A stretch of DNA of 64,000 bases from Leptolinea sp. UBA5203 (GTDB lineage Bacteria > Chloroflexota > Anaerolineae > Anaerolineales > Anaerolineaceae). The position numbers and the translations under genes are program-made. Within the stretch, counting starts at the first letter, position 1, and every line of letters begins with the position of its first letter. Below, piece after piece: positions 34,643 through 43,259 of the stretch. Below the pieces are notes generated by a model. That model was not told where the DNA came from, ran no database searches, and worked only from the letters and a program-made list of their open reading frames with translations. Where the stretch lies: assembly GCA_002412765.1 (NCBI GenBank), contig DHVR01000003.1, forward strand, positions 113,449 to 177,448, read 5' to 3'.

Positions 34643-36091
34643 TTATGCGGCAATATTACTGAAAATGACCTCGAAGCGGCTCAAAGCATCATCGATGACT
34701 TCATTGGTGTCTGCCATGGAAGTGTACATACGGCTGCCGGCCAGCGTGACCATGCCATTGGCCATATAGGCTGCGCCCATTTCTTCCATCATATGTTTTC
34801 GCGGCTTCAGTTCTTTCGCTAACCGCAGAGGATTACGGAAATCCAACAGCATGACACCGGAGGTTTCGAGATGGACGATGGAACCCTGGTTGAAAGCCAC
34901 ATAGGGTAAGCCATATTTTGTGATTAAGGTTTGCAGGCCAAGGGTCAAACGATCCCCAGCCTGTCCGGCAATCACGGGGGCATTGGTGCGTTCCATCTCT
35001 TTTATGGCGTAAAATCCGGCCACACAGGAGATTGGATTGGCGGATAAGGTCCCACCGATATAAGCCCGTTCTCCGGTGCCGCCAATGCCAGCGGCGAAGG
35101 TATTGATCACATCGCGCCGGCCGCCGACACCACCCGCCATGGGGTATCCGCCGGTGATGCATTTACCGAAGACGGTCAAATCGGGCTTGATGCCAAAGTA
35201 TCCCTGCGCGCCGCCAAGGCCCAGCCGGAAGCCGGTCACGACCTCGTCAAAGATCAGTAAAGCACCGAATTCATCACACAGTTCGCGGACTTTCTGGTTG
35301 AATTCAAAGGGAACCGGGCGTGTACCGCTTTCGGGTCCCACCGGTTCGAGAATCACCGCAGCGGTGCCCCCGCGAAATTGATTGAAGATTAAATGCCGTT
35401 TTAGGGCACTAAGGGAGTTGGGAAAAAACTCTTCGGTTCTTGCATTGGCGCCGTGCGGAATGCCAGTAGCTTCCAAACGGCCGGTACCTGGGATATGTAA
35501 GCCGTAAACCATCTGGTCACTCCAGCCATGATAAGCGCCGCCTACTTTAATGATGTATTTCTTTTTGGTAAAGGCACGTGCCGCACGGATGGCTGCCATT
35601 ACACTTTCGGTTCCAGAGCCCAGCATGCGGAACATTTCTACAGCGGGCATCAGGCGGTTGATTTCCTGGGCTAGTTTTAATTCATATTCGTGAAACAGTC
35701 CGGTCACTGGTCCGCAGGATTTTAATAATTCAAAGACCTTCTCCCGCACCGGTGCGTAATTGCTGCCCAGAATGGTGGGTCCGCCAGCCTGCAAAAAATC
35801 AATGTAGGTGTTGCCATCGGCATCCGTCAAAAAAGCGCCTTCGGCTTTTTCCATGGCGATGGGGAAGGGGTAATTAAAAGCCAGATTGTGCTGCACGCCT
35901 CCTGGAATCAATTTTTTGGCTTCATCTGTTAAGGCTTTGGATTTCTGGCAGCGGGTTTCAAAGTGTTGCAGATAGGTCTGCATCGCCTCGGGTTTGACCC
36001 GGCGCATGGGCTGACTGATCAAAGCATTTAATTGACGATAGATGTTTTCGACATCCGGATATGTGGAAATGGCATAGGTTTGTGTTGTCAT
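34643..36091 (-). CDS. Class III aminotransferase, GSA-aminomutase-like
   Basis: 482 residues, fold-type I PLP enzyme. The motif DEVVTGFRLGLGGAQGYFG (about residues 278-296) precedes the PLP lysine in FGKCITGGYPMAGG (Lys 310), as in glutamate-1-semialdehyde aminomutase. It has GGTLSANPISC instead of the aminomutase-typical GTLSGNP, and is longer than HemL (about 430), so a role other than haem synthesis is more likely. It is encoded between the class II aldolase and the MFS/kinase pair. Substrate is unknown. Confidence 0.85.
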   Translation of the reverse strand: MTTQTYAISTYPDVENIYRQLNALISQPMRRVKPEAMQTYLQHFETRCQKSKALTDEAKKLIPGGVQHNLAFNYPFPIAMEKAEGAFLTDADGNTYIDFLQAGGPTILGSNYAPVREKVFELLKSCGPVTGLFHEYELKLAQEINRLMPAVEMFRMLGSGTESVMAAIRAARAFTKKKYIIKVGGAYHGWSDQMVYGLHIPGTGRLEATGIPHGANARTEEFFPNSLSALKRHLIFNQFRGGTAAVILEPVGPESGTRPVPFEFNQKVRELCDEFGALLIFDEVVTGFRLGLGGAQGYFGIKPDLTVFGKCITGGYPMAGGVGGRRDVINTFAAGIGGTGERAYIGGTLSANPISCVAGFYAIKEMERTNAPVIAGQAGDRLTLGLQTLITKYGLPYVAFNQGSIVHLETSGVMLLDFRNPLRLAKELKPRKHMMEEMGAAYMANGMVTLAGSRMYTSMADTNEVIDDALSRFEVIFSNIAA

Positions 36092-36123
36092 TTGATCTTT
36101 CCTATAGGGGAGATTACAGGGGT

Positions 36124-36810
36124 TTATTCGCCGGAGGTTGGGTGGATGCCTTCGACGACCTTTTTTTGGTCTTTGCGAAGTTTTGAAAAGGCTATTTCAC
36201 GAACGTAAAGGGGAATTTTACTGATCGGTCGGTCACTACATAAGGCGATCAAGTAGGCCAGAGAACATTTTTCCAGAATTTCAACATTATGAACGGCGCG
36301 CTCCATGTCATGTCCAAAGAGCAATGCGCCATGATTTTGCATCAGGTAGGCATTATTATGATTCTTGACATGTTTCGCAACGGTTTTTTTGAGCATACCG
36401 GTACCGGAAGGGGAATAGGGGATAATCTCCACACTGCGGCCTAGAAAGCGGGCTTGCTCGTCAAATAAGGTTGGGATGGGGGCTTTAATCAAGGTTAAGG
36501 CACTGGCATACACCTGATGGGTGTGGACGATGGCATTTACATCCGGGCGTGCTTGATAAATGGCGCAGTGCATGCCGGCTTCCACGGAGGGGGTAAGGGT
36601 GCCTTCCAAGGAATTGAGATCAAAATCCAGCACACAAATATCGTCGGCCGTCATTTTCAGATAATCGAAATTGGATGGGGTGACCGCAAAGGCATTTGCA
36701 TTGGGAATTCTGACGGATAAATTTCCACCCGTGGCCATGAGATAGCCATCGCGGGTCAGCGCCTGGGCTGTTGTGACAATTAATTGTTTTTCTGAATCGT
36801 AGATACCCAT
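36124..36810 (-). CDS. Class II aldolase/adducin family protein
   Basis: 228 residues. The zinc-binding histidines are recognisable in IVHTHQVYASAL and MQNHGALLFG, with GGNLSVRIPN near the start as phosphate-binding region. The family includes L-fuculose-1-P and L-ribulose-5-P aldolases or epimerases. It would cleave or epimerise a sugar phosphate, consistent with the nearby FGGY kinase. GGAGG precedes the ATG. It is the first gene behind the divergent TetR control region. Confidence 0.86.
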   Translation of the reverse strand: MGIYDSEKQLIVTTAQALTRDGYLMATGGNLSVRIPNANAFAVTPSNFDYLKMTADDICVLDFDLNSLEGTLTPSVEAGMHCAIYQARPDVNAIVHTHQVYASALTLIKAPIPTLFDEQARFLGRSVEIIPYSPSGTGMLKKTVAKHVKNHNNAYLMQNHGALLFGHDMERAVHNVEILEKCSLAYLIALCSDRPISKIPLYVREIAFSKLRKDQKKVVEGIHPTSGE

Positions 36811-36828
36811 GAGACCTCCAGATAAAAA

Positions 36829-36843
36829 CTAGACACTGTAAAG
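36829..36843. promoter_or_regulatory. Second TetR operator (O2)
   Basis: CTAGACACTGTAAAG matches the perfect operator (read as CTTGACACTGTCAAG) at 13 of 15 positions. It is 30 bp (about three helical turns) from O1 centre to centre and lies at the expected transcription start of the aldolase gene. Confidence 0.65.
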
Positions 36844-36888
36844 ATTGTATAACTTAAACTTGACAGTGTCAAGAACCTGCTGTAGGAT
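36844..36888. promoter_or_regulatory. Divergent promoters sharing one TetR operator (O1)
   Basis: A perfect 15-bp palindrome CTTGACAGTGTCAAG lies at 36859-36873. Its left half is the -35 box TTGACA for tetR (-10 TAGGAT at 36883-36888, 17-bp spacer). Its right half, read on the minus strand, is the -35 TTGACA for the aldolase operon (-10 TACAAT at plus 36844-36849, 17-bp spacer). A bound repressor would block both. The tetR -10 ends 6 bp before its ATG, so that mRNA may be leaderless. Confidence 0.85.
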
Positions 36889-36894
36889 TGAGGC

Positions 36895-37509
36895 ATGGAA
36901 GAGAAAAAATACCATCATGGCGACTTAAAGAATGCCTTGATTCAGGCTGGGGTGGAGATCCTGGCAAAAGACGGCTTACACGGCTTAAGCCTGCGCAGTG
37001 TGGCCCGAAAAGCAGGGGTCAGTCATGCAGCGCCCTATGCTCACTTTTCAGATAAACAGGCATTAATTGCGGCCATCTCAACGGAAGGGTATAAACTGCT
37101 TTATGACCAATTGGACGCCGCTATTCAGGCTCACGCAGGCGATGAACATCGGCAATTGATTGAAATTGCCTGGACGTATGTCCAATTTGCCATTCATCAG
37201 AACGAATTTTTTAAGATAATGTTTTCTGGTTATTTAGAACAAGAGCAAGAATACCCGGAATTTGTGGAGGTTTCCCAAAAAACCTTCCGCATGGTGATGG
37301 CGGTGGTTTCTGCTTGTCAAAAAGTGGGTATCCTGCGTGATACCGAGCCAGATTTGATGGCGGTCCTGCTTTGGGGGCAGGTGCATGGGGTTATTTCCCT
37401 GACAATGATGGGTCAGGTCTCGCATACCCTGCTTGAACGATATGATGCACGTTCCATCATCATTGTCACCATGAATCAGATTTCTCTTAAACCCTATGAA
37501 GGGAAATAA
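36895..37509 (+). CDS. TetR family transcriptional regulator
   Basis: 204 residues. The N-terminal HTH reads LKNALIQAGVEILAKDGLHG, then LRSVARKAGVSHAAPYAHF with the recognition helix GVSHAAPYAHFSD. The C-terminal helical domain (about 70-195) would bind the inducer. It is divergent from the aldolase operon, and the palindromes O1 and O2 lie between. It probably represses both directions and is released by a pathway metabolite; the effector is not identifiable. Confidence 0.92.
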   Translation: MEEKKYHHGDLKNALIQAGVEILAKDGLHGLSLRSVARKAGVSHAAPYAHFSDKQALIAAISTEGYKLLYDQLDAAIQAHAGDEHRQLIEIAWTYVQFAIHQNEFFKIMFSGYLEQEQEYPEFVEVSQKTFRMVMAVVSACQKVGILRDTEPDLMAVLLWGQVHGVISLTMMGQVSHTLLERYDARSIIIVTMNQISLKPYEGK

Positions 37510-37525
37510 CTAACCCTTCAGCAGT

Positions 37526-38524
37526 TCATTCAGGAATTTCTAGCGTTGACACAACCGGCGGATGTGTTGGATAAAGATTGGATAATACGCTCAGTTGAAT
37601 TTCTCCATCCCGCCATTTTACCCAGGCGAAAATGCAGGCCATGCCCATCAAAATAGCCAGGATACTGATCAAGCCACCCTCGGGGCCAAAACTCCCCCCA
37701 GTGAGCAATTCATTGCCACGTTGGGTGATTTGGATCAAGCTTACGCCGGTTTCAGTTCCGCTGACTGGAAAACCGAATATATTTCCTTGAAAGAAATTCC
37801 AGGTGATATGAAGCCCGATGGAGAGTCCCATACGGCCGGTGAGGATCATGCCAAGTCCCAGGAAAAGTCCGGCTGCCATGATGTTCAATACACTGGCAGG
37901 AGTGGCACCCGGGTTTATGGCGTGCATGAGACCAAAAATACTGGATGTAATCAGATAAGAAATCAATAAGCCCGTTTTGCGGTCCTTGATGAAGGAAAAT
38001 CCTTCAGACAGATTGATTAACTGGTAACCTCGCGAGAATATTTCTTCATAAATACCAACACAGATAAATTGAAAAGCATACACGATCATAGCGAGCCAAA
38101 AATTGGTGTAATCGGGATGGCTGAAAAGGGTACCTTCTACTGTGATCCAGCCAAAGGCCAACTCGGTCAAAAAGATGAGAACCATCAGGAAGCTGCCCAA
38201 AAATGCACCAAAAGCGAAATCATGCCACCATTTTCTTCCAAACTGTAATCCCAGGGATGAAAATTTCCTGCGATCCACCCAGCGAACTGTGACCCAGGTA
38301 CCGATGATCATCACCAGGGTAATCAAAACCATCTGGTAAATATTGGTGTAGGTTGGGTCAATCATTAATCCAGAAAAGATGAAGCGGGCGATGACAACCA
38401 AAACTCCGCTGACTAATCCCAAAACCATGGTCGTACCCAGTAGAATGAGGATATACAGGCACAAACGCCAGGCAGTTCGCAGGCGGTTCTCCTCTTGATT
38501 CCAAAAAAAAGTTTTCAGGTTCAT
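37526..38524 (-). CDS. CPBP family intramembrane metalloprotease
   Basis: 332 residues with about eight helices. The catalytic motif YEEIFSRGY (about residue 161) gives the paired glutamates and arginine, followed by FGLMHAIN and the HITWNF histidine motif. CPBP enzymes (Rce1-like) cut within the membrane or process small peptides; the target is unknown. Its ATG overlaps the stop of the thyX-like gene (ATGA), so it is the last gene of the nusA-infB operon. The C-terminal tail is short and polar. Confidence 0.85.
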   Translation of the reverse strand: MNLKTFFWNQEENRLRTAWRLCLYILILLGTTMVLGLVSGVLVVIARFIFSGLMIDPTYTNIYQMVLITLVMIIGTWVTVRWVDRRKFSSLGLQFGRKWWHDFAFGAFLGSFLMVLIFLTELAFGWITVEGTLFSHPDYTNFWLAMIVYAFQFICVGIYEEIFSRGYQLINLSEGFSFIKDRKTGLLISYLITSSIFGLMHAINPGATPASVLNIMAAGLFLGLGMILTGRMGLSIGLHITWNFFQGNIFGFPVSGTETGVSLIQITQRGNELLTGGSFGPEGGLISILAILMGMACIFAWVKWRDGEIQLSVLSNLYPTHPPVVSTLEIPE

Positions 38525-39945
38525 GGTTTTCTCACAAAGTAAGTCGATTCAAGGTCCTGCCAGGATTGGCAGGAATATTCTTGGTAGTATTTTCCAATGG
38601 TTGGATAAATGCCGCTGATTTTTTCGAGCATTTTTTCGGTAATCAGGCGGATGGAAAAGTGGGCATTGGGCGCACAGCGCAGTTTGATCAAATGGAACAT
38701 GCTGCGCAAGTTAAGGGTCAGCAATACTCTTCGATTGAAGGCATTGGGGATCAGGTAAGAACCGATTCCGGGCATCTGAGCCTCAAAGAGTGGATAGGCA
38801 TCGATGATACGCTGCATGCTGGCAGCATATGCCTGGGATAAACCTGCTTCGGCGATCCACAAGGGAGTGGCATAACCCCAGGTGGGGGACAGGGCTTGCG
38901 GAGATTGGGTCATCATGCGGTGGCGTTTTAATTCAAAGTAAGCACCCTGGTCGAGGACTACATCAAACGTAAAGTTGATATGTTCCAGCTCCCGAATGGG
39001 AATATCATATTTTTCAGGCAAATCCAATATTGTTTTGATCAGAGCAGATTTTTGTTCCTGGGTAAGCAGTACAATTTGCTGCAAAGCCTGCGCATAGCTA
39101 ATAGATTTGTACCGATAAAGCGCAGCAGCCAGGACACGATTTTCGCCGTCCGCATCCCAGGTGACCAATTCACAGGTTGAGATTGAATTTTCTTTATTGG
39201 ATTGCACCAGGGGTAAATGCTGGAAGATAGTTTCGGCGGTCTGCAAATGATCGGCCGGTGCGACGTACTTCACCAGAGTGGGCACTTCTGCCTGAGCGAT
39301 TGTGCGGATTTCCGCACCCATTTGCTGGACTTCGCTCAGAGGATTCGTAAACATCTTTTGCAGGGCGTGTTCCAGAGCTCTGGCATTAATCGTCACGCCG
39401 ACATTGGCCAGGGAGGCCGCTGGGAGTAAGAACCGGCAAACGTCAATATAGGATGTGCGAATACGCTGTGCCCATGCCGCAGGGCTCTCACCCTCCAATT
39501 GGGGAAATTTTTGTTGAGCCAGTACTTCCAGCTTGGGTAGGAAGGCTTCGTATTGTTGGAATAAATGATCCATCAATTCAATATAGGTTGCCAGCAAAGG
39601 ATGATCCTGTAATTCCTGAGGAATATGGTAGCTGGTTTGATCCCATTTTTGATATCGGGTTGATTTTTCGGTGTAGGAGGCCAGACGGTTGCTTTCCAGA
39701 TTTTCAACAGCCAGACGGGAAATATTTTCTACAGCGATGTGCAGGACCGCATGTTCCGCAACTGAAGCGTGGCCGTAACCAACTACCCATTTTTCATGAA
39801 ATTGAGCGCTTTTCTCAGCGGATAATTCGGCGGCAATGGTATCAAATGGCAGGGGGGAACGGGAGGTCTTGGCAAATGTGACCGCAATGGTTTCAGGGGA
39901 GAGGGTCTGTGGATCCAGTAAATAGATTCGTCTTGTCTTTGGCAT
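38521..39945 (-). CDS. Tandem ThyX-like protein
   Basis: 474 residues from ATG 39945, overlapping the ribF 3' end by 53 bp; the frame is open to TTG 39954. Two ThyX-like halves are visible. The first carries SNRLASYTEKSTRY, which follows the RHRxxSxNExSxRY signature except that RHR is SNR and N is T. The second carries KRHRMMTQSPQALSP, which keeps RHR but not the later S-x-N-E-x-S. ThyX makes dTMP with FAD and NADPH. Sequence alone does not tell whether the split signature is active. Translational coupling to ribF, the FAD synthetase, is notable. Confidence 0.8.
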   Translation of the reverse strand: MPKTRRIYLLDPQTLSPETIAVTFAKTSRSPLPFDTIAAELSAEKSAQFHEKWVVGYGHASVAEHAVLHIAVENISRLAVENLESNRLASYTEKSTRYQKWDQTSYHIPQELQDHPLLATYIELMDHLFQQYEAFLPKLEVLAQQKFPQLEGESPAAWAQRIRTSYIDVCRFLLPAASLANVGVTINARALEHALQKMFTNPLSEVQQMGAEIRTIAQAEVPTLVKYVAPADHLQTAETIFQHLPLVQSNKENSISTCELVTWDADGENRVLAAALYRYKSISYAQALQQIVLLTQEQKSALIKTILDLPEKYDIPIRELEHINFTFDVVLDQGAYFELKRHRMMTQSPQALSPTWGYATPLWIAEAGLSQAYAASMQRIIDAYPLFEAQMPGIGSYLIPNAFNRRVLLTLNLRSMFHLIKLRCAPNAHFSIRLITEKMLEKISGIYPTIGKYYQEYSCQSWQDLESTYFVRKP

Positions 39946-40864
39946 GGGATACAATCTCTCTGGCGGTTTGAATATCGGTTTGAATTTGTTGTTTTAACAG
40001 GTCCGGGTTGGGAAATTTAATCTCCGGACGGATGAAATCGAAAAAATGTAAATCAATGGGTTGACCATATAACGTATCCGTAAAATCAAGGATATACGTC
40101 TCGATGGTGATATTTTCAAGGTCGGTATTAAAGGTGGGCCGAGACCCGACATTGGTGATGGCCGGGTAGTTTCTGCCTTGCCATGAGAGCAGGGTGGCGT
40201 ATACCCCGAATCGGGGTACCAGACGGTCCGGGTGGGGGAGTAAATTGGCCGTTGGAAAGCCAATTTTTCTGCCGCGATGCTCGCCATCAATAACTGATCC
40301 GCTGAAGTGATAGGCACGCCCCAGAAGTTTGTTGGCCTGGTGGATATCCCCTTTACGGATCATGTCCCGGATGGTGGTCGAGGAGATTCTTTTTCCTTGA
40401 TTATCAACTTCCGGAACTTGCGTCAGGGAAAATAGGTTTTGTTCTCCCAACTGTTTTAAGGTTGCCTGATTGCCTTCCCGGTTTTTGCCAAGGGAGAAAT
40501 CTTCACCTGTGATCAGATGCTGCATATGCAGTTGTTTGATCAGGTAGCTAACAAAATCTTCTGCAGGAGTGTTGGCCAGGGCTTGATCAAACTTCATCGT
40601 CACCAGATGATCTATGCCCATTTGTTGTATGAGGCAGGTCTTTTCCTCGTTTTCCAGTAAAGTTTGAGGGCGATCGATCTTACCCAGGGCTACTGCCGGG
40701 TGGGGATGGAAGGTGATTAGAACAGAGGGCAAACCAAGAGAACGCGCCATGGTCACCGTGGAGCGGATGACGGTTTGATGCCCAAGATGGAGGCCATCAA
40801 AGACACCGATTGTCACGCAGGAGGAAGGTAAGCAAAGCTCGTCAAGGGAGTTGTATTGTTGCAT
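39893..40864 (-). CDS. ribF: Bifunctional riboflavin kinase/FAD synthetase
   Basis: 323 residues. The FAD synthetase half starts with the nucleotidyltransferase GVFDGLHLGHQTVI (about 18-31) and later has the ISSTTIRDMI motif. The riboflavin kinase half has GRKIGFPTANL (about 200). It makes FMN and then FAD from riboflavin. It is the seventh gene of a nusA-headed operon and overlaps the ThyX-like gene, so a flavin supply to a flavin enzyme is plausible by position. Confidence 0.95.
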   Translation of the reverse strand: MQQYNSLDELCLPSSCVTIGVFDGLHLGHQTVIRSTVTMARSLGLPSVLITFHPHPAVALGKIDRPQTLLENEEKTCLIQQMGIDHLVTMKFDQALANTPAEDFVSYLIKQLHMQHLITGEDFSLGKNREGNQATLKQLGEQNLFSLTQVPEVDNQGKRISSTTIRDMIRKGDIHQANKLLGRAYHFSGSVIDGEHRGRKIGFPTANLLPHPDRLVPRFGVYATLLSWQGRNYPAITNVGSRPTFNTDLENITIETYILDFTDTLYGQPIDLHFFDFIRPEIKFPNPDLLKQQIQTDIQTAREIVSHAKDKTNLFTGSTDPLP

Positions 40865-40905
40865 AGCGTGTCTGAGGGTATTGAATCAGATCCCCCTGAT
40901 CTGAT

Positions 40906-41820
40906 TTATTCTTGAAAGAAAACCTTTTTAGGCTGCCATTCTTTTTGCTCACCATCATATTCAAATAGGGCAACTAGTTCTCCCTGTTCGGTGATACCAC
41001 GAGCCATGGTGCCTGCTTCTCCATCGCCTGGAATGCGGTGGCCGTGTTGAACAAGGTCCAGTTGTTCCTGATTCAATTCTAGGGTGTGCCAATCGGAAAG
41101 AGCTTCGGCTGCCGGGATGAGAAACTGATACCATGTGCCATTTTCAAATGCATCGCGCAATTTGCGCAAAGGGACTGCGTCACGCAAGGTAAATTGTCCG
41201 CTTTTTGTTCGTCGTAATCCGATCAGATGCGCACCGCAGCCCAATTCTTTCCCCAAATCATGGGCGAGAGAACGCACATAGGTACCTGAAGAACAGAATA
41301 CATCAATGACTGCTTCAGGGGCTTCCCACTCTAATAAATCAAGATTATGAACGATGATTTTTCTAGGTTTAAGATCCGGTGTTTCCCCATCTCTGGCCAT
41401 ATCATAGGCTTTTTTACCTTGAACCTTAACGGCAGAGTAAGGCGGCGGAACCTGTTCAATTTCGCCGACATAATGGGATAGCACTTCTTTAAAGTGCTCT
41501 TCCGTGATATCCACGGGAGAAACACTTAAGATTTGTCCTTCTCCATCATAGGTATCGGTGCTCTCGCCAAGGCGCACAATAGCCTGATACCGTTTGTCGG
41601 AGGCGGAAACATATTCGCTCAAGCGAACGGCGGGGCCCAATAAAACCACTAATACCCCCGAGGCACGGGGGTCCAGCGTGCCAGTGTGGCCAGCTCTACG
41701 GATATTGGTACCACGTCGAACGATTTGAACTACATCGTGTGATGTTAAACCCACCGGTTTATCGATGACTAAAACACCCGATATTGCATTGGCTAAATTA
41801 ATTTCTTTATTTGTATTCAT
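40906..41820 (-). CDS. truB: tRNA pseudouridine(55) synthase TruB
   Basis: 304 residues. The catalytic aspartate is in the GTLDPRASGVLVV motif (about residue 43), with VIDKPVGLTSHDVV near the start and PPYSAVKVQGKKAY as the second TruB box. The C-terminus has a PUA-like extension. The enzyme makes pseudouridine 55 in the T loop of tRNAs. It lies 65 bp after nrnA in the translation operon. Confidence 0.96.
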   Translation of the reverse strand: MNTNKEINLANAISGVLVIDKPVGLTSHDVVQIVRRGTNIRRAGHTGTLDPRASGVLVVLLGPAVRLSEYVSASDKRYQAIVRLGESTDTYDGEGQILSVSPVDITEEHFKEVLSHYVGEIEQVPPPYSAVKVQGKKAYDMARDGETPDLKPRKIIVHNLDLLEWEAPEAVIDVFCSSGTYVRSLAHDLGKELGCGAHLIGLRRTKSGQFTLRDAVPLRKLRDAFENGTWYQFLIPAAEALSDWHTLELNQEQLDLVQHGHRIPGDGEAGTMARGITEQGELVALFEYDGEQKEWQPKKVFFQE

Positions 41821-41885
41821 TTTATCTCTCTCCCCATAAACAGAAACGAATAATGTTTTGTTTAATTTTGAACGTTTGACTGTGG

Positions 41886-42878
41886 TTATGAAGGATCGAT
41901 GCTCTGTTCAAAATATACCTCAATAAATTTTTTGGTTTCAGCTAAGACCATTTTCTGGACACGATTAATCGTGTCTCGAATTTCCGCACCTGCTGCTGAA
42001 GGATGTCCCCCCCCACCAAATTCTGCTGCCAAAACCGAGATGTCGATTTCAGGTTTGGAACGCCAACTAACTTTGGTTTGGCTATTCTGTTGTTCGTTAA
42101 ATAACAAACAAACTTTTGCTTCTGTGATGGTAGCCATGAAATTCACCAAATCCGCATCATCATTGCCTTGATAATTGGTTTCTTTTCGATCTGCCTGAGT
42201 GATGGTTGTCCAGGCAACACCTCCCTCAATTTTTAGTTTGGATAATCCCTGACCCCAAAGCCGCACCGACTGAAAATCCTTCTCGGTGATGGCTTTGGCA
42301 TAGATTGCTGGTAAATTGACACCCGCATCCATCAAGACAGCTGCATAGCGCAGGGTGGCCGAAGTGGTATTACTGGTGGAGAATCCCTGGGAATCGGTTA
42401 GAATTCCCAGGAGTAAGGCTTCTGCGGATGCCTTGGTGAGGGTTAAGCCCCATTCTGGTATGTGATTTGTGATGATTTCTGCAGTGGCTGCGGATTTATC
42501 TTCAACCAAATTAATGCTAGCGAAATGGGTATTAGTTTTATGATGATCGATATTAATGTCAATCTGGCGTTCGCCAAATACTCCACCACTGCGACCTAAG
42601 TCAGCACAATCAACCAGGATAAACAAGTCGACGGGTAAAACATAAGATTTGGTAATGTGCTCGATACCGGATAAATATTGGAACCGGTTTGGGATGCCAT
42701 CGGGTAAAACATACTGTACTTTTTTTCCTGCTTCCTGGAGAGCTAAGCCCAAACCAAGAACAGACCCGATTGCATCACCATCCGGACGCATATGTGCAGC
42801 AATAGCAATAGTTTCTGCTTGCTTAATTCTATCGTGTATTTGTTGATTCGTGTTCGTCACTAGGTGTTGAATCTTCAT
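41886..42878 (-). CDS. nrnA: DHH phosphoesterase, NrnA-like
   Basis: 330 residues. The DHH domain has the motifs AAHMRPDGDAIGS (about 29-41), VDCADLG and NIDHHKTNT, and the DHHA1 domain ends with GGGGHPSAAGAEI. NrnA degrades nanoRNAs and dephosphorylates pAp, and relatives cleave c-di-AMP or pApA. This pairs with the c-di-AMP-receptor-like genes at 19.4-20.0 kb in the same window, but a link is only suggestive. The start overlaps the rbfA 3' end by 50 bp. Confidence 0.9.
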   Translation of the reverse strand: MKIQHLVTNTNQQIHDRIKQAETIAIAAHMRPDGDAIGSVLGLGLALQEAGKKVQYVLPDGIPNRFQYLSGIEHITKSYVLPVDLFILVDCADLGRSGGVFGERQIDINIDHHKTNTHFASINLVEDKSAATAEIITNHIPEWGLTLTKASAEALLLGILTDSQGFSTSNTTSATLRYAAVLMDAGVNLPAIYAKAITEKDFQSVRLWGQGLSKLKIEGGVAWTTITQADRKETNYQGNDDADLVNFMATITEAKVCLLFNEQQNSQTKVSWRSKPEIDISVLAAEFGGGGHPSAAGAEIRDTINRVQKMVLAETKKFIEVYFEQSIDPS

Positions 42879-43251
42879 CTTCCTGATCTATTTCTTCTTC
42901 CGGTAAGTCCGTTCGAATAGTGGCCAATAATTTTTCAATTTTGTCCGCTTTTTCAGGCGTTGCATCCCAGTGAAAACGAATATTTGGAAATGAACGCAAG
43001 TTGATTTGTTTCGCCAGATATCGCCGGATAAATTCCTTGGCGCTATTCAGACCGGTGAGAATCTCCTCTTGTCGTTCAATTCCTTCCAAAGCAGAAACAT
43101 AAATATTTGCATGCGATAATTCACGATCCACTGTAACATCTGTGACATAGGTCCCTGTAATGCGCGGGTCCTTTAGTTCATAGAGAAACAGCTCTGCTAA
43201 TTCTTCCCGAATGCGCTCGGCAATACGGTCTACTCTAATTTGTGATGGCAT
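42829..43251 (-). CDS. rbfA: Ribosome-binding factor A
   Basis: 140 residues of the KH-like RbfA fold, starting IRVDRIAERIREELAEL and including DPRITGTYVTDVTV. It helps mature the 16S rRNA 5' end and small subunit. It follows infB by about 8 bp in the operon. The C-terminal acidic tail (DEDSTPSDEHES) is common in this family. Confidence 0.95.
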   Translation of the reverse strand: MPSQIRVDRIAERIREELAELFLYELKDPRITGTYVTDVTVDRELSHANIYVSALEGIERQEEILTGLNSAKEFIRRYLAKQINLRSFPNIRFHWDATPEKADKIEKLLATIRTDLPEEEIDQEDEDSTPSDEHESTNTR

Positions 43252-43259
43252 ATCAATCT

